Assembly (NCBI RefSeq): GCF_009905375.1
Contig: NC_133653.1
Coordinates: forward strand, 86,096,079-86,160,078
Direction: 5' to 3'
From: Apium graveolens
Lineage: Eukaryota; Streptophyta; Magnoliopsida; Apiales; Apiaceae
DNA length: 64,000 nucleotides
The notes beneath the pieces were generated by a model. The model saw only the letters and a list, made by a program, of their open reading frames with translations. It searched no databases and had not been told where the DNA came from. Every line of letters starts with the position of its first letter. Position 1 is the first letter of the stretch. A program made the translations under genes and the position numbers. Shown here in pieces: positions 36,021 to 46,256 of the stretch.

Positions 36021-36174
36021 TATAAAAATTAAAATACTCAATTAATATTATTTTTTTGAATATTCAAGTACATATAACACTTAACAATTAACTCACAGAA
36101 TATATACTGAACACACATAATAATTATATAATAGCAAAAATAATTACACGATATATCCCGGATATTACATAAAT

Positions 36175-36469
36175 ACATAGATGCACAACAAATTTGTGAG
36201 TGTACATTCTGGAATGGTAGCTACTCTGATGATGTGAATGTGATTACTCACCATTCCCAAAAATTCGAGCAATGGGCCTGAAAATCATTTGATTCTGTCT
36301 CCACGGTGATGGATTTTTGTTGGGGGTTTTAGTTTGAGTGACCATCAGACAAACCAATTCCCTCTAACCACAAACAGACAATATGTATGTTGATACCATG
36401 AAGGATCTTCGTCAGCTTCCTTGGCTTCGGAGATTTGTGTCAGTAATAAGTGATAAATATTATGATAAG
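36175..36469. other. Intergenic DNA between D and solo LTR I
   Basis: No gene or repeat is recognised. Confidence 0.5.
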
Positions 36470-36474
36470 TATAT

Positions 36475-36969
36475 TGTTGGGGTTAAATCCAATATGTGAT
36501 ATGAGCTTACTGATACAAGACATATTTGGATTGGGTAATAATTGTATTTGTTGACAATTATTATCATAATAAGATTGAGTAATAATTGTATGTGTTGACA
36601 ATTATTATAATAATGGGAATGGGTAATAATTGTATGGGCAGAAAATTATTATTGTAATCAGATTAGGTATGTCTTGTTGGTTAAGTTTGTGATGGCTATA
36701 TGTACATAGTCATGTTATTGTTTTTGATGGATGCTTAAGAGATGTAGTCATCTTAGGTATCGTGTGAGAGATGCTTGAACATTGGTTGGTTCAAGTATAA
36801 GTTTAGGACACCATTGAGGTGTTATGTATTGATGTATTATTGATAATTGTTTTGATTAATAATACAAGTTGGGACGTGGATTTTTCACGTCGAATATATT
36901 GTTGTGTGTTTGTGTGCATCCTCTGTATTGGTAGAATTGAATCTCGAATATGTGTGTTTCCTCCTAACA
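36475..36969 (+). mobile_element. Solo LTR I (copia type), 495 bp
   Basis: It begins TGTTGGGGTTAAATCC and ends CTCCTAACA, flanked by TATAT at 36470-36474 and 36970-36974. The sequence GACGTGGATTTTTCACGTCG lies near its 3' end, a stem typical of copia R/U5 regions. There is no internal sequence or second LTR, so it arose by LTR-LTR recombination. Confidence 0.8.
36531..36660. repeat. Three imperfect 43-bp tandem repeats in solo LTR I
   Basis: Each unit reads roughly GGGTAATAATTGTAT, a short variable part, and ACAATTATTAT; the two halves are inverted copies, so each unit can fold back. The third unit is the most diverged. Confidence 0.75.
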
Positions 36970-36974
36970 TATAT

Positions 36975-38019
36975 CCGGGCAAGTTTAAGAGTATTTTTAT
37001 ATTCAACATTGTGATTGAATAGATTATCTGTTTAGCTTTCAAATATATTGATCAGTAAGAGAGAGCCTCTCACTCTATTGCTCCACTTACAACTTACTGA
37101 CAGTTTACTTTCTTTTTGAAGCAAAGGACAAAATTATATGAAAAGATAAAAGAAATAGAGAATATTTCTACATATTCAATAATGAAACATTATGATCATA
37201 TTGCTCGTAGAGTAATATATCCGTGACACCGTAAATACTAAATAGCAAATCTATTTCTTTTTTCTTAGTTGATTGTTGCACTAATAATTAGTTTCAACAA
37301 CAAATAGAATGTTTTGAAAACATGATATTAGCTTGACAACTTCTTCCTTTCAAAATAATTTGTCTTCCTTTTAAATATATATCAGATATTCGCACGCACC
37401 CCAAAAGCTAAAATTAATGTCAAAACGTACATTATTATATTTTGATAAATGTTGGTTTTTTGAATAAAATTGTAAAGATAAGATACTAATCTAGGCAATA
37501 TATAACGCAATTATTTAAAAAATCGGGAATTAGTTCTAAGAGAGATAATTTAATTGGAATTTATTTTTTTGGATAAATGTGAAGGGCACCCCGTCAAAAT
37601 ATATAAATTAAAAGGATACATAGAAAAGTTCCATGAGAGGACTCCTCCAAACTAAAAGTCTTTTGGAAAAATGTCTAAAGAAAGCGAAGAAATACTACAT
37701 AAACACCCCCTCTAAAACCCTAAATGAGCCACCAACACTGACCAATACCGAGCCATGCAAATACCAATAACATGATAGTTGTACATGTACACACAGCCCC
37801 CTATGGAAACTAAATCTCTATTGCAGATAGAGATAGCAACCCGGACACAAACCAAGACTGCACGAATATGGTCCCTGGACAGAACATCACTACCTCGCAA
37901 ATAACTAGAGGATGACAAACCGTGTAAGAAAAACAAGATTCTATTCATCCATGAAACCGACAACTCAAATCGCACTCCTCTCAAATCTATCCCCATCTTA
38001 TAGTAAAATACACCAGGAA
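36975..38019. other. Intergenic DNA left of element H
   Basis: No recognised gene. A 94-codon open frame on the minus strand (37712-37996) has no recognised similarity and is probably chance, although the GC content here is somewhat higher than around it. Confidence 0.4.
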
Positions 38020-38024
38020 GAAAG
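38020..38024. repeat. Target-site duplication of element H, left (GAAAG)
   Basis: GAAAG is repeated at 42716-42720. Confidence 0.93.
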
Positions 38025-38294
38025 TGTTGGATATATTATCTAAACATGTTTCTGTCTGTTTCTTTTGGTTTTGAATAAATCAACTTGAATGTTGTATTAG
38101 TAGTAGTGGGTCAATGTAGTTGCATTTTAGTAGGAATTGTGAGCAAGTTAATCTCCTGTTTTGTAGGATCTTTAGCTGTTAGCTATTGCTTTTAATAAGT
38201 AATGTAATCTTCAGTTTTAAATTAATCCCAGTTGTATTATTTCATTCAAAATATTATCTGCATATTTTCTCAGAGTACAAGCTTTGTTCTATCA
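38025..38294 (+). repeat. Element H 5' LTR
   Basis: It runs TGTTGGATATATTATC to TTGTTCTATCA. Confidence 0.95.
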
Positions 38295-38296
38295 TC

Positions 38297-38310
38297 TGGT
38301 ATCAGAGCTA
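38297..38310 (+). promoter_or_regulatory. Element H primer binding site
   Basis: TGGTATCAGAGCTA, two bases after the LTR, pairs with initiator-Met tRNA. Confidence 0.93.
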
Positions 38311-38332
38311 TTTTTTTTCTTTTCAATATCAA

Positions 38333-40852
38333 ATGGCAGAGGCGAGTAAAAGTAAAGAATGGCAGTTAGGTCTGAATTATCCTATATTGACGAAGACTAA
38401 TTATACTGCCTGGGAAATGAAAATGAGAGTCTTCATGCAGGCACATAATGTGTGGGAAGCAGTAGAACCCAAAGATCCAAAGGCCTACGTGGAAAACAAG
38501 ATGGATAAACGAGCTTTGTCCATGATTTATCAAGGTATCTCAGAAGATTTGCTGCTGACACTTGCAGAACGGAAAACTGCAAAAGAAGCATGGGAGGCGA
38601 TTAAAACAGTCTCGTTGGGTGCTGAGAAGGTTAAGAAAGCTAAGGCTCAAACACTTAAGCCTGAGTTTGAATCTTTAAACATGAAAGATTCTGAGCAAGT
38701 AGATGATTTCTGCATGAAATTAAATGGCCTGGTGGCGAGTATCAGGGCACTTGGAGAGACAATTGGAGAATAGTATGTTGTCAAAAAATTGCTAAGGGCG
38801 GTTCCAACGAAATTTTTGCAAATTGCTTCAGCTATCGAACAATTTGGAAATCTGGAAACAATGTTAGTTGAAGAGGTGATCGGTTCTCTAAAGGCACATG
38901 AGGAACGGATATCTGGTCAAGTGGATAGCAAAGAAGGACGACAACTCTTGTTGACTGAAGAGGAATGGAAAAAACGTGAGAATAACAGTGGAGGAAAACT
39001 CTTGCTTACCTGCGAAGAATGGTTAAAGCAGTCCAGTCGAGGTGGTCAACAGTCTGGAAATGATTATCGAGAAAGAGATAATCAAGGCAGCCATGGAAGA
39101 ATTGACAGGAGTAGATTAAAATGTTTTAATTGTGGAGGTTATCGACATTTCACAGCTGAATATAGAAAACAAAAGAAAGACAGATTGCAACGGGGTGAAG
39201 TCAATTTGACACATACACTTGAGGATGAACCTGCACTCTTGATGACCGTGTATGAGGAGAGTACAGATGATGTGATACTTTTTTCTGAAGGTACAGACTC
39301 AACCAAGAATGTAACAGAGGAAAATACTTGGTACTTGGAAAATGGGGCGAACAATCACATGACTGGGCGATGTGTAAAATTTGAGAGTTTGGATAAAACA
39401 ATGAAAGGACAGGTGAAGTTTGGGGATGACTCTCTTGTCAAGATTGAAGGAAAAGGATGAATCAGGATTTCCTGCAAGAATGGTGAAACCAAAATATTTC
39501 ATGGAGTATATTATATACCAACTCTAAAAAGCAATATCATAAGTCTAGGGCAACTCTCTGAAGAAGGAAACCGAGTGGTACTGAACGGGGATAGCTTATG
39601 GGTTTATGATGGCTGTGGAAGGCTCCTTATGCACGTAAGATGCTCTGCAAATCGTCTCTACAGAATTCATATTGAAGACACTAAGGAAACGTGTTTACTG
39701 GCTAGAGGAGAAGAAAATACACGGTTGTGGCATTTACGCCTTGGACATGTGAATTTCAGAGCGATGCAATTAATGTCAAACAATCAGATGGTGCGTGGGC
39801 TTCCTTCGATCAGTCAACCAAGGGAACTATGCAGCGGATGTCTTATGTCCAAGCAATCGTGTAAGCCTTTTCCTACTCACTCAAACTTTACTGCTAAACA
39901 TGCATTAGAATTGATACATGGAGACATTTGTGGCCCGATTTCACCTTCTACTCCAGCTGGTAATCAGTATTTTTTGTTACTAGTTGATGACTATTCTCGT
40001 ATGATGTGGACATATATACTTAAGTCTAAAAATGAGGCACTGACTTGCTTTAAGAAATTTAAAGTCTTAGTTGAAAATACAACAAAGCAAAAAATCCAGA
40101 TGTTTCGTACCGATCGGGGAGGGGAATTTTGCAATAAAGCTTTTGAGTCTTTCTGTGAAGATGCAGGCATCTTAAGGCATTATACTACGCCCTACACACC
40201 ACAGTAAAACGGTGTCGTAGAGCGCAGAAATCGTACCGTTGTAGTTATGGCTCGAAGTATGCTGAAAGAGAGAAAGGTGCCTGCACAGTTCTGGGGCGAA
40301 GCTGTTAGACATGTTGTCTACCTTTTGAACAAACTCCCTACACGAGCACTCTCAACTATCACTCCATATCAGGCCTGGTTTGGGGATAAACCATCTGTCG
40401 AATCTCTGAGAGTTTTTGGTTTTCTCTCTTACATGAAAGTTCCAGCTGTATTTACAAGAAAACTTGATGATCGAAATAAACCTCTGGTTCATTTTGGTCG
40501 TGAATCGGGGACCAAGGCTTACCGGTTGTATGACCCAGATTCAGGGCAGATACATATAAGCAGAGACGTCACATTTAATGAGGCAAAAGGATGGTCCTGG
40601 AGTAAGTCAGGTGAACAAATTATTCAGATAGCAGGGCATTTCAGTTTTGATGTTTACACACCAGACACACCAGCCACACCAGACCTGCCAGAAAATTCTG
40701 AGATTGACAGTGCAACATCTCCTATGACACCAGCTACTCAGACTGATTCTCTATCGAGTGTTGACACCACAACAACCACTAGTATGTCTAGTGGCACTGA
40801 CAGTCACGACATTTCAGACGTCTCTCTGATATTTACAATACAACTGAAATAG
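38333..40852 (+). pseudogene. Gag, protease and integrase of element H (broken)
   Basis: ATG at 38333 (MAEASKSKEWQLG) opens a single frame to 40852. It carries the copia Gag domain (NYTAWEMKMRVFMQAH), stop TAG at 38771-38773, a zinc knuckle CFNCGGYRHFTAEY whose last Cys is Tyr, protease ENG at 39338-39346 in place of DSG, stop TGA near 39458, the integrase His-Cys finger (LWHLRLGHVNF, CSGCLMSK) and core D (HGDICGP), D (RTDRGGEF), E (VERRN). A TAA near 40204 (from Gln) interrupts it just before that Glu. Confidence 0.9.
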
Positions 40853-42428
40853 TGGAGCTCGAGGATGAATTATTATTATCCAGTATTGATGAACCTGTCA
40901 ATTTCGAACAAGCTGTTAAAGATGAAGCCTAGAGAGCGACAATGAATACATAAATTGCTACAATTGAAAAAAATAATACATGGAAACTCACTGATCTCCC
41001 AAAGGGTTATAAAGCTATTAATTTAAAATGGGTCTTCAAACTGAAGAAGGACACAAATGGTGACATAATCAAGCATAAAGCCCATTTGGTAGCTAAGGGT
41101 TATGTGCAGAAATGTGGTATCGATTATGATGAAGTCTTTGCCCCCGTAACAAGGCTGGAAACAGTTCGGTTACTCCTGGCTTTGGCAGCTAAGAATGCAT
41201 GGGAGGTGCATCACCTTGATGTTAAGTATGTATTTTTAAATGGTATTTCACTTGAAGAAGTCTATGTGTCACAACCAAAAGGATACGTGAAAGAGGGGCA
41301 ATAACACAAGGCTTATAAACTATTGAAGGCATTATATGGCTTAGGCCAAGCACTTAGAGCATGGTACTCTCGACTGAACTAGTACTTACTAACATTGGGT
41401 TTTGTCAAATGTTCTTATGAGCATGTTGTATACACTCGCAAGGATGGCACTGGTTCCTTAATTGTTGGAGTCTATGTTGATGACTTAATAATTACTAGCA
41501 CTAGTATTTCACTCATTGTCAAATTCAAGGAGGAAATGAGTAGAGAATTTAACATGACTGATCTTGGAAGGCTGTCATATTATTTGGGTTCGGAGGTCGA
41601 TCAACAACAAGGGTATATTGAGATAAAACAGACATCATATGCTAAAAAAGTGCTGAAAAGGGCAGGTCTGAGTGAATGTAAATCTGTCAAGTATCCTATG
41701 GACTTTAAGCTGCAAATTGATGCTGATGCAACTGGTGAAGCAGTGGACTCAACTTATTACAAGAGCCTTGTAGGAGGTTTACGTTATCTGGTCTATACTC
41801 GCCCCGACATAGCATATGCTGTTGGGATAGTTAGTCGCTATATAGAAAGGCCTACATCATTGCACTTAAACCTATCAAGAGGATATGTCGATATGTAAAA
41901 GGAACTCTGCATTACAGCCTGGTGTACACGAAGGGACGAGGTAATTATATTTGGTCTGGTTTTTATGATAGCGACTTGGCAGGAAGTGTGGAGGATAGGA
42001 AAAGTACAAGTGGCATGGCATTTTATCTTGATGAGAGCTTGATTTATTGGATTTCACAGAAGCAACGGTGCATTGCTCTTTCTTCGTGTGAAGCTGAATT
42101 TATGGCAACTGCAACTTCAGCTTCTCAAGGGATACGGCTTCAAAGAGTTCTCAGTCAAATTACCGATATTAAAATAGGTCCAGTTGTCTTATATATTGAC
42201 AATAAGTCCGCCATTGATCTGGCAAGAAACCCGGTTTTCCATGGAAAAAGTAAGCACATTCACGTGCGATATCACTTCCTCAGAGATTGTGTTGAGCAGG
42301 GTTTGATTGAGATTAAGCATGTTAAAACAAACGAACAACGTGCTGATATATTAAGTAAAGCACTGTTTACAACTAAGTTCGAGAATATGAGAAGTCTACT
42401 TGGAGTCAAAAATCTGAAACATGTTTAG
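40853..42428 (+). pseudogene. Reverse transcriptase and RNase H of element H (broken)
   Basis: After 40852 the reading frame shifts. Reverse transcriptase is recognisable by NTWKLTDLPKGYKAI, VAKGYVQKCGIDYDEVF and YVDD at 41473-41484, with stops near 40930, 40951, 41302 and 41382. A second frame change near 41898 leads into RNase H ([34 protein letters not shown]), ending at TAG 42426-42428. Confidence 0.9.
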
Positions 42429-42430
42429 AT

Positions 42431-42442
42431 TAAAGGGGAGCA
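42431..42442 (+). promoter_or_regulatory. Element H polypurine tract
   Basis: TAAAGGGGAGCA lies directly before the 3' LTR. Confidence 0.85.
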
Positions 42443-42715
42443 TGTTGGACATATTATCTAAACATGTTTCTGTCTGTTTCTTTTGGTTTTGAATAAATCA
42501 ACTTGAACGTTGTAGTAGTAGTAGTAGTGGGTCAATGTAGTTGCGTTTTAGTAGGAATTGTAAGCAAGTTAATCTTCTGTTTTGTAGGATCTTTAGCTGT
42601 TAGCTGTTGCTTTTAATAAGTAATGTAATCTTTAGTTTTAAATTAATCTCAGTTGTACTATTTCATTCAGAATATTATCTGCATATTTTCTCAGAGTACA
42701 AGCTTTGTTCTATCA
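42443..42715 (+). repeat. Element H 3' LTR
   Basis: It matches 38025-38294 and ends TTGTTCTATCA, followed by GAAAG. Confidence 0.95.
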
Positions 42716-42720
42716 GAAAG

Positions 42721-43849
42721 AACCCGCAAAAACATGAAACAAAAGAAATGGCATGTATGGAAAACTCACCACCACATTACAAACCCTGTCAACCCCAACT
42801 TCCAGTTAGGAATACCTGCTGCCAGATTAAAGTCCTAATCGCTCCCTTCCCGACCTACTACACAGAAATACAAAAAAGACGTAAAATAACCTTGCAATAC
42901 AGACGGAGACACCCAGTGCTTTCCACACTCTATTTCTACAATCTGAAATTACGCATCTACAAAAATAGGACTCTAACAACACAACATCTAAATAATATTT
43001 TACCTAAAAACATTAGTTGATAAACTGGAGAAAAACAAGATGCATTGAACAACGATCCCATTATCAAATTTGCAATTTGACGGGAGCATAATGAAATGCA
43101 TAGAAGGACAATCACATTATCAAATTCAAACTGAATAGTATGACCAATAATTATATCATTTTTTGGAAACCATAAGGAAAAGGACTCATGTAAGAATGAG
43201 TCAATGGCGTCAGTTAACTTCACAACATATTTACATCTTCATATTAAATACACTCTTCTTAAATTCTTACCAGCAAATTATTAATGACACCCAGAATATA
43301 ATCCACTAAACTCATCATCTTAATTGAAGTCACCAAGTAATAGTAGTAGCTCGCTTGTGTCCATTTTTTGGTTCCAGGATAAATATGAAGGCATGTTGGC
43401 ATTAGTTTCACTTCACCCAGATACACACGGTTACTTTCTTAAAATTTGAATACATGCTATATATTCATATAATTAAACATAAATTAGTAAATACAAATAA
43501 CAAAACAATAAATATATTTTTACATTATATTTGTATAAACACACAAATATGTTTATAAGGTAGCATCAAAATTTTGATTATAATCCAAAATCTATATACC
43601 ATACTATAATAACTGTAATAAGGTATAATTTGGTATACTCATATTTTGGTTAGTTTGGTTATCCTCTTTTTTTAACAAATATTATAATTAAAAAAACAAA
43701 ACAACACGTGCAGCCTACTAGCACACTTTTGATCGGACTCTCCCATCTCGTGCACGGCTCTTGCATACCTGTAAACTCCAGCAGCGCAAGCGCCCGCTTC
43801 TCTTTGGACACAATCATCCCCGAATTGAATACACATTCAGGTAAATAGG
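42721..43849. other. Intergenic DNA between H and F
   Basis: It continues the sequence interrupted by H. AT-rich after 43440, GC-richer at 43705-43845; no gene is recognised. Confidence 0.45.
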
Positions 43850-45182
43850 CCTAAAGCTCCCTAGTCGAGTATTATTATTAAGGGACAATAATAATGCATT
43901 AATACTGGTGTGTTTGTTCACTGATGATCACATCTCATTGATCATAGGTATAGTGATACTAAAGTCAAAAATACAGGTAGATGTATATGTACATGGTGCT
44001 GGACAGACCCAATGTGAGATTCTACATGTTTGTTGTGTCATAAGTAATTCTCACAGTGATAATGATGTAATGGTCCTTAGACCTGAAGTCATTATATTTT
44101 TATACGAGAATTAATATATATTAATTCCATTAAAAGTTATCCTTGACCGGGTAATGATAAAAGTGAACATTGGGTATATTATGAATCGTATGAGAAATAT
44201 GAATGATCTAGATGGGATTTAACCCTCCTATTTTAGGAGTGATATTATTGGCCTCTTGTGTGAGTTAGACTATGAAATGCGTGGCCACACTCAAATGTTG
44301 ATTTGATATGAAGGTCTACTCATTGATCAAGGAACCTGGATTAAACATTGATGAGGATGACACATTACATGCCTCTAGTTTAATCTATAATATGTGGTTA
44401 AAGGGATTATATTACATTGTACATTATTCACGAAAGATTTAATCGATCACCGATTCAATTATTATTACTTGGGGAGCAATGTTGTATTACTAGATTTCCC
44501 TCATTGTTTACAATTTTAAATTAGATTTAAAATTAATTGCCAACGTAATAATAATCTATAGGGTCACACACAAAGAATACTTGAAGGATTATTTAATTTA
44601 AATTGAATTTAAATTATATTAAAGTAATTCGAATTATTTATAATATTAATTAAGTATGACTTAATTAATTAGATAAATATTGATATTCGAATTTACTAAT
44701 ATTAATTATGAAATTCAGTTGTTAAATAATTAAGTGTGACTTAATTATTATACAAATAGGAATTTCGAATTAATAATAACTCCTAATTAGTTAAGAGTTA
44801 GAATTCTTTTTCTACTCTCTATATAATATCTCTTGGGTGGCTGATTTTGCACGTAAGACTTTTACTAAAATCCTAGTCACCAAGGGAGAAGATGGAGAGA
44901 GCAAGAAGAAACGAGTTTGTGCTAGTACACATTCAATCCTTGAGTTCAAGCATTCGTGTGGATACCGATAGAGCGTAGATCGCGAGATCGGGATGCGTGG
45001 TGATTGAACATGATTTGGATCTCCATTAGTCAACCAACTGGTAAAGCTTCTTAAGGTAAATAATCTGATCTACGAATTAAATATATGTTTTTCGCATGGA
45101 TCATGCGGTGGGTTTCAAAAATTCTGATTTTTTACGTTTTTAATTACTATTTCCGTTGCGTTTATGTGCTCGAAACCCAACA
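43850..45182 (+). repeat. Element F 5' LTR, truncated
   Basis: Similarity to the 3' LTR starts at CTAAAGCTCCCTAGTCGAG and runs to GAAACCCAACA. A TATATAAT box is near 44819. The sequence left of 43850 is unrelated to the 3' LTR. Confidence 0.9.
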
Positions 45183-45183
45183 A

Positions 45184-45194
45184 TGGCATCAGAG
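45184..45194 (+). promoter_or_regulatory. Element F primer binding site, split by G
   Basis: TGGCATCAGAG is cut off by solo LTR G; the rest, CTAC, follows the right CAGAG duplication at 50240. The insertion destroyed the priming site. Confidence 0.85.
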
Positions 45195-45799
45195 TGAAAG
45201 GCATATGTCATAGCTTAATTAGAGGATTTAACTCAACTCAAATAAGAATGTAACAAGTAAATAGTGGATCTATCATCAAATAGATCTCATAAAGTAACAT
45301 CTATCAAAGGATTCAGAAACAAGGTTCATCTACAGTCTTGAGGAATTACTTTACTGGAAGAAGTTCAAGAAATTGATCAAGCCTCAGTGACATAAATCAA
45401 GATTGTGGATTTAATCAAGTGACAGAGATCTTGTTAGGGTATCAAATAGTTACAGGGATTTAATCTGAAGAAAATCAAGTTATCAAAGTCAAGACATGAA
45501 GAAACATCACGGAAGTTAGTCTCTCATGAACCAGACAGTACATCGAGTGTCAACATTGAAGTGGTGGAATTGATTCATAATTTTCAGTGATTTACAGAAG
45601 ATCTTCAGAAGAGTGGTTGTTGTTCAAGAGTAGTATTAATTCTCTATTAATTAATTAAGTCATATAATTTAATTAATAAAATAAATTATATCTGCAAATA
45701 TTAATTTATTGATTAATTGAATTAATTGATTAATTAATTCTGAATTAATATTATGAATTTTCAGAATTGATTTTGAATTTATATTCAATATTAATTCAG

Positions 45800-46035
45800 C
45801 ATGACAATCAATTGAACTGGTATGACAATCAGATTGTCATACCGAAAGTCATACTAATTCAAATTGATTGTCATACCGAAAGTTCTACCAGCTATGGGAT
45901 TGTCTTGCTAGTTCAATCAATTGTCATGCCGATTGTCTTGCTAGTTCAGGAGATAGTCATACCGATTGTCATGGTAGTACAACAGATTGTCATACCGAAA
46001 GTTCTACCAGCTATGGGATTGTCATTCCAGTTCAA
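45800..46035. repeat. Palindromic and direct repeat cluster upstream of the TATA box in LTR G
   Basis: GATTGTCATACCG-type words recur at least five times. A perfect palindrome, GGTATGACAATC-A-GATTGTCATACC, occupies 45819-45843. A longer direct repeat (GATTGTCATACCGAAAGTTC onward) starts at 45866 and again at 45985, a period of 119 bp. Confidence 0.88.
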
Positions 46036-46055
46036 GTGGATTCTGTTGATTGAAT

Positions 46056-46063
46056 TATAAAAG
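46056..46063 (+). promoter_or_regulatory. TATA box of LTR G
   Basis: TATAAAAG follows the repeat cluster and precedes a purine/pyrimidine-rich leader, as in a plant RNA polymerase II promoter. Confidence 0.6.
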
Positions 46064-46256
46064 ACAGAAGCAGCAGATTCATTCTATAATCTTCAACCAA
46101 CCAAGAACCCAGAAGCAGCCGCCCAAAAATATTTCATCTGCAACTGCAAATTTCAAGACCATTAATTTCTAGTTATTCAAGTTAAATCCAAACCACTAGA
46201 AATCATTCTCTTGTTCTTGTGTAACTATCTAGCGGATCAAAATCCCTAGAACTTAA

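Larger units (their letters stand above)
19417..36169 (-). mobile_element. Unit D: long solo LTR (probably Ty3/gypsy), minus orientation, split by element C
   Basis: The left end is TGTAGCGCCCTCC and the right end GGATATTACA, with TG..CA termini and a TAAAT duplication. Without C (22713-36020) and one copy of its TATAA duplication it is about 3.44 kb and has no coding capacity. Minus orientation is chosen because related L at 61039 starts TGTAATATCCC on the plus strand. Shared blocks with L, inverted, include the GC-rich stretch near 22455-22485 (matching 61417-61447) and 20860-21010 (matching about 62990-63110). A 3-4 kb non-coding LTR suits chromovirus (Tekay/Del) or Tat-type gypsy; the family is not proven. 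A non-autonomous element without internal LTR repeats is the alternative. Confidence 0.78.
38025..42715 (+). mobile_element. Element H: compact Ty1/copia retrotransposon, full length but broken
   Basis: It is 4.69 kb with LTRs at 38025-38294 (270 bp) and 42443-42715 (273 bp), differing at about 11 sites plus one 3-bp indel in a TAG run. PBS, Gag, protease, integrase, reverse transcriptase, RNase H and polypurine tract are all present and in copia order. Length and layout are those of ordinary small plant copia elements, unlike B and C. Several stops, two frameshifts and a changed protease motif make it inactive. Confidence 0.95.

Noticed and set aside
37712..37996. 94-codon minus-strand frame as a gene or a LINE fragment
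   Set aside because: No recognisable motif, no neighbouring reverse transcriptase, and no conserved counterpart.
43705..43845. GC-richer stretch as a tRNA or small RNA gene
   Set aside because: No cloverleaf, A/B box pair or terminator could be recognised by eye.
44812..45033. 73-codon frame in the F LTR, repeated at 56613-56834, as a conserved gene
   Set aside because: It is repeated because both copies lie in the two LTRs of F; duplication does not imply selection.
45800..46035. CRISPR-like array because of the spaced repeats
   Set aside because: Unit lengths and spacers are irregular, the sequence is a plant LTR, and no associated genes exist.
45767..46060. Repeat-rich frames of 97 and 61 codons in LTR G as a repeat protein
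   Set aside because: They arise from the GATTGTCATACCG repeat cluster inside a promoter region of an LTR; there is no independent coding evidence.
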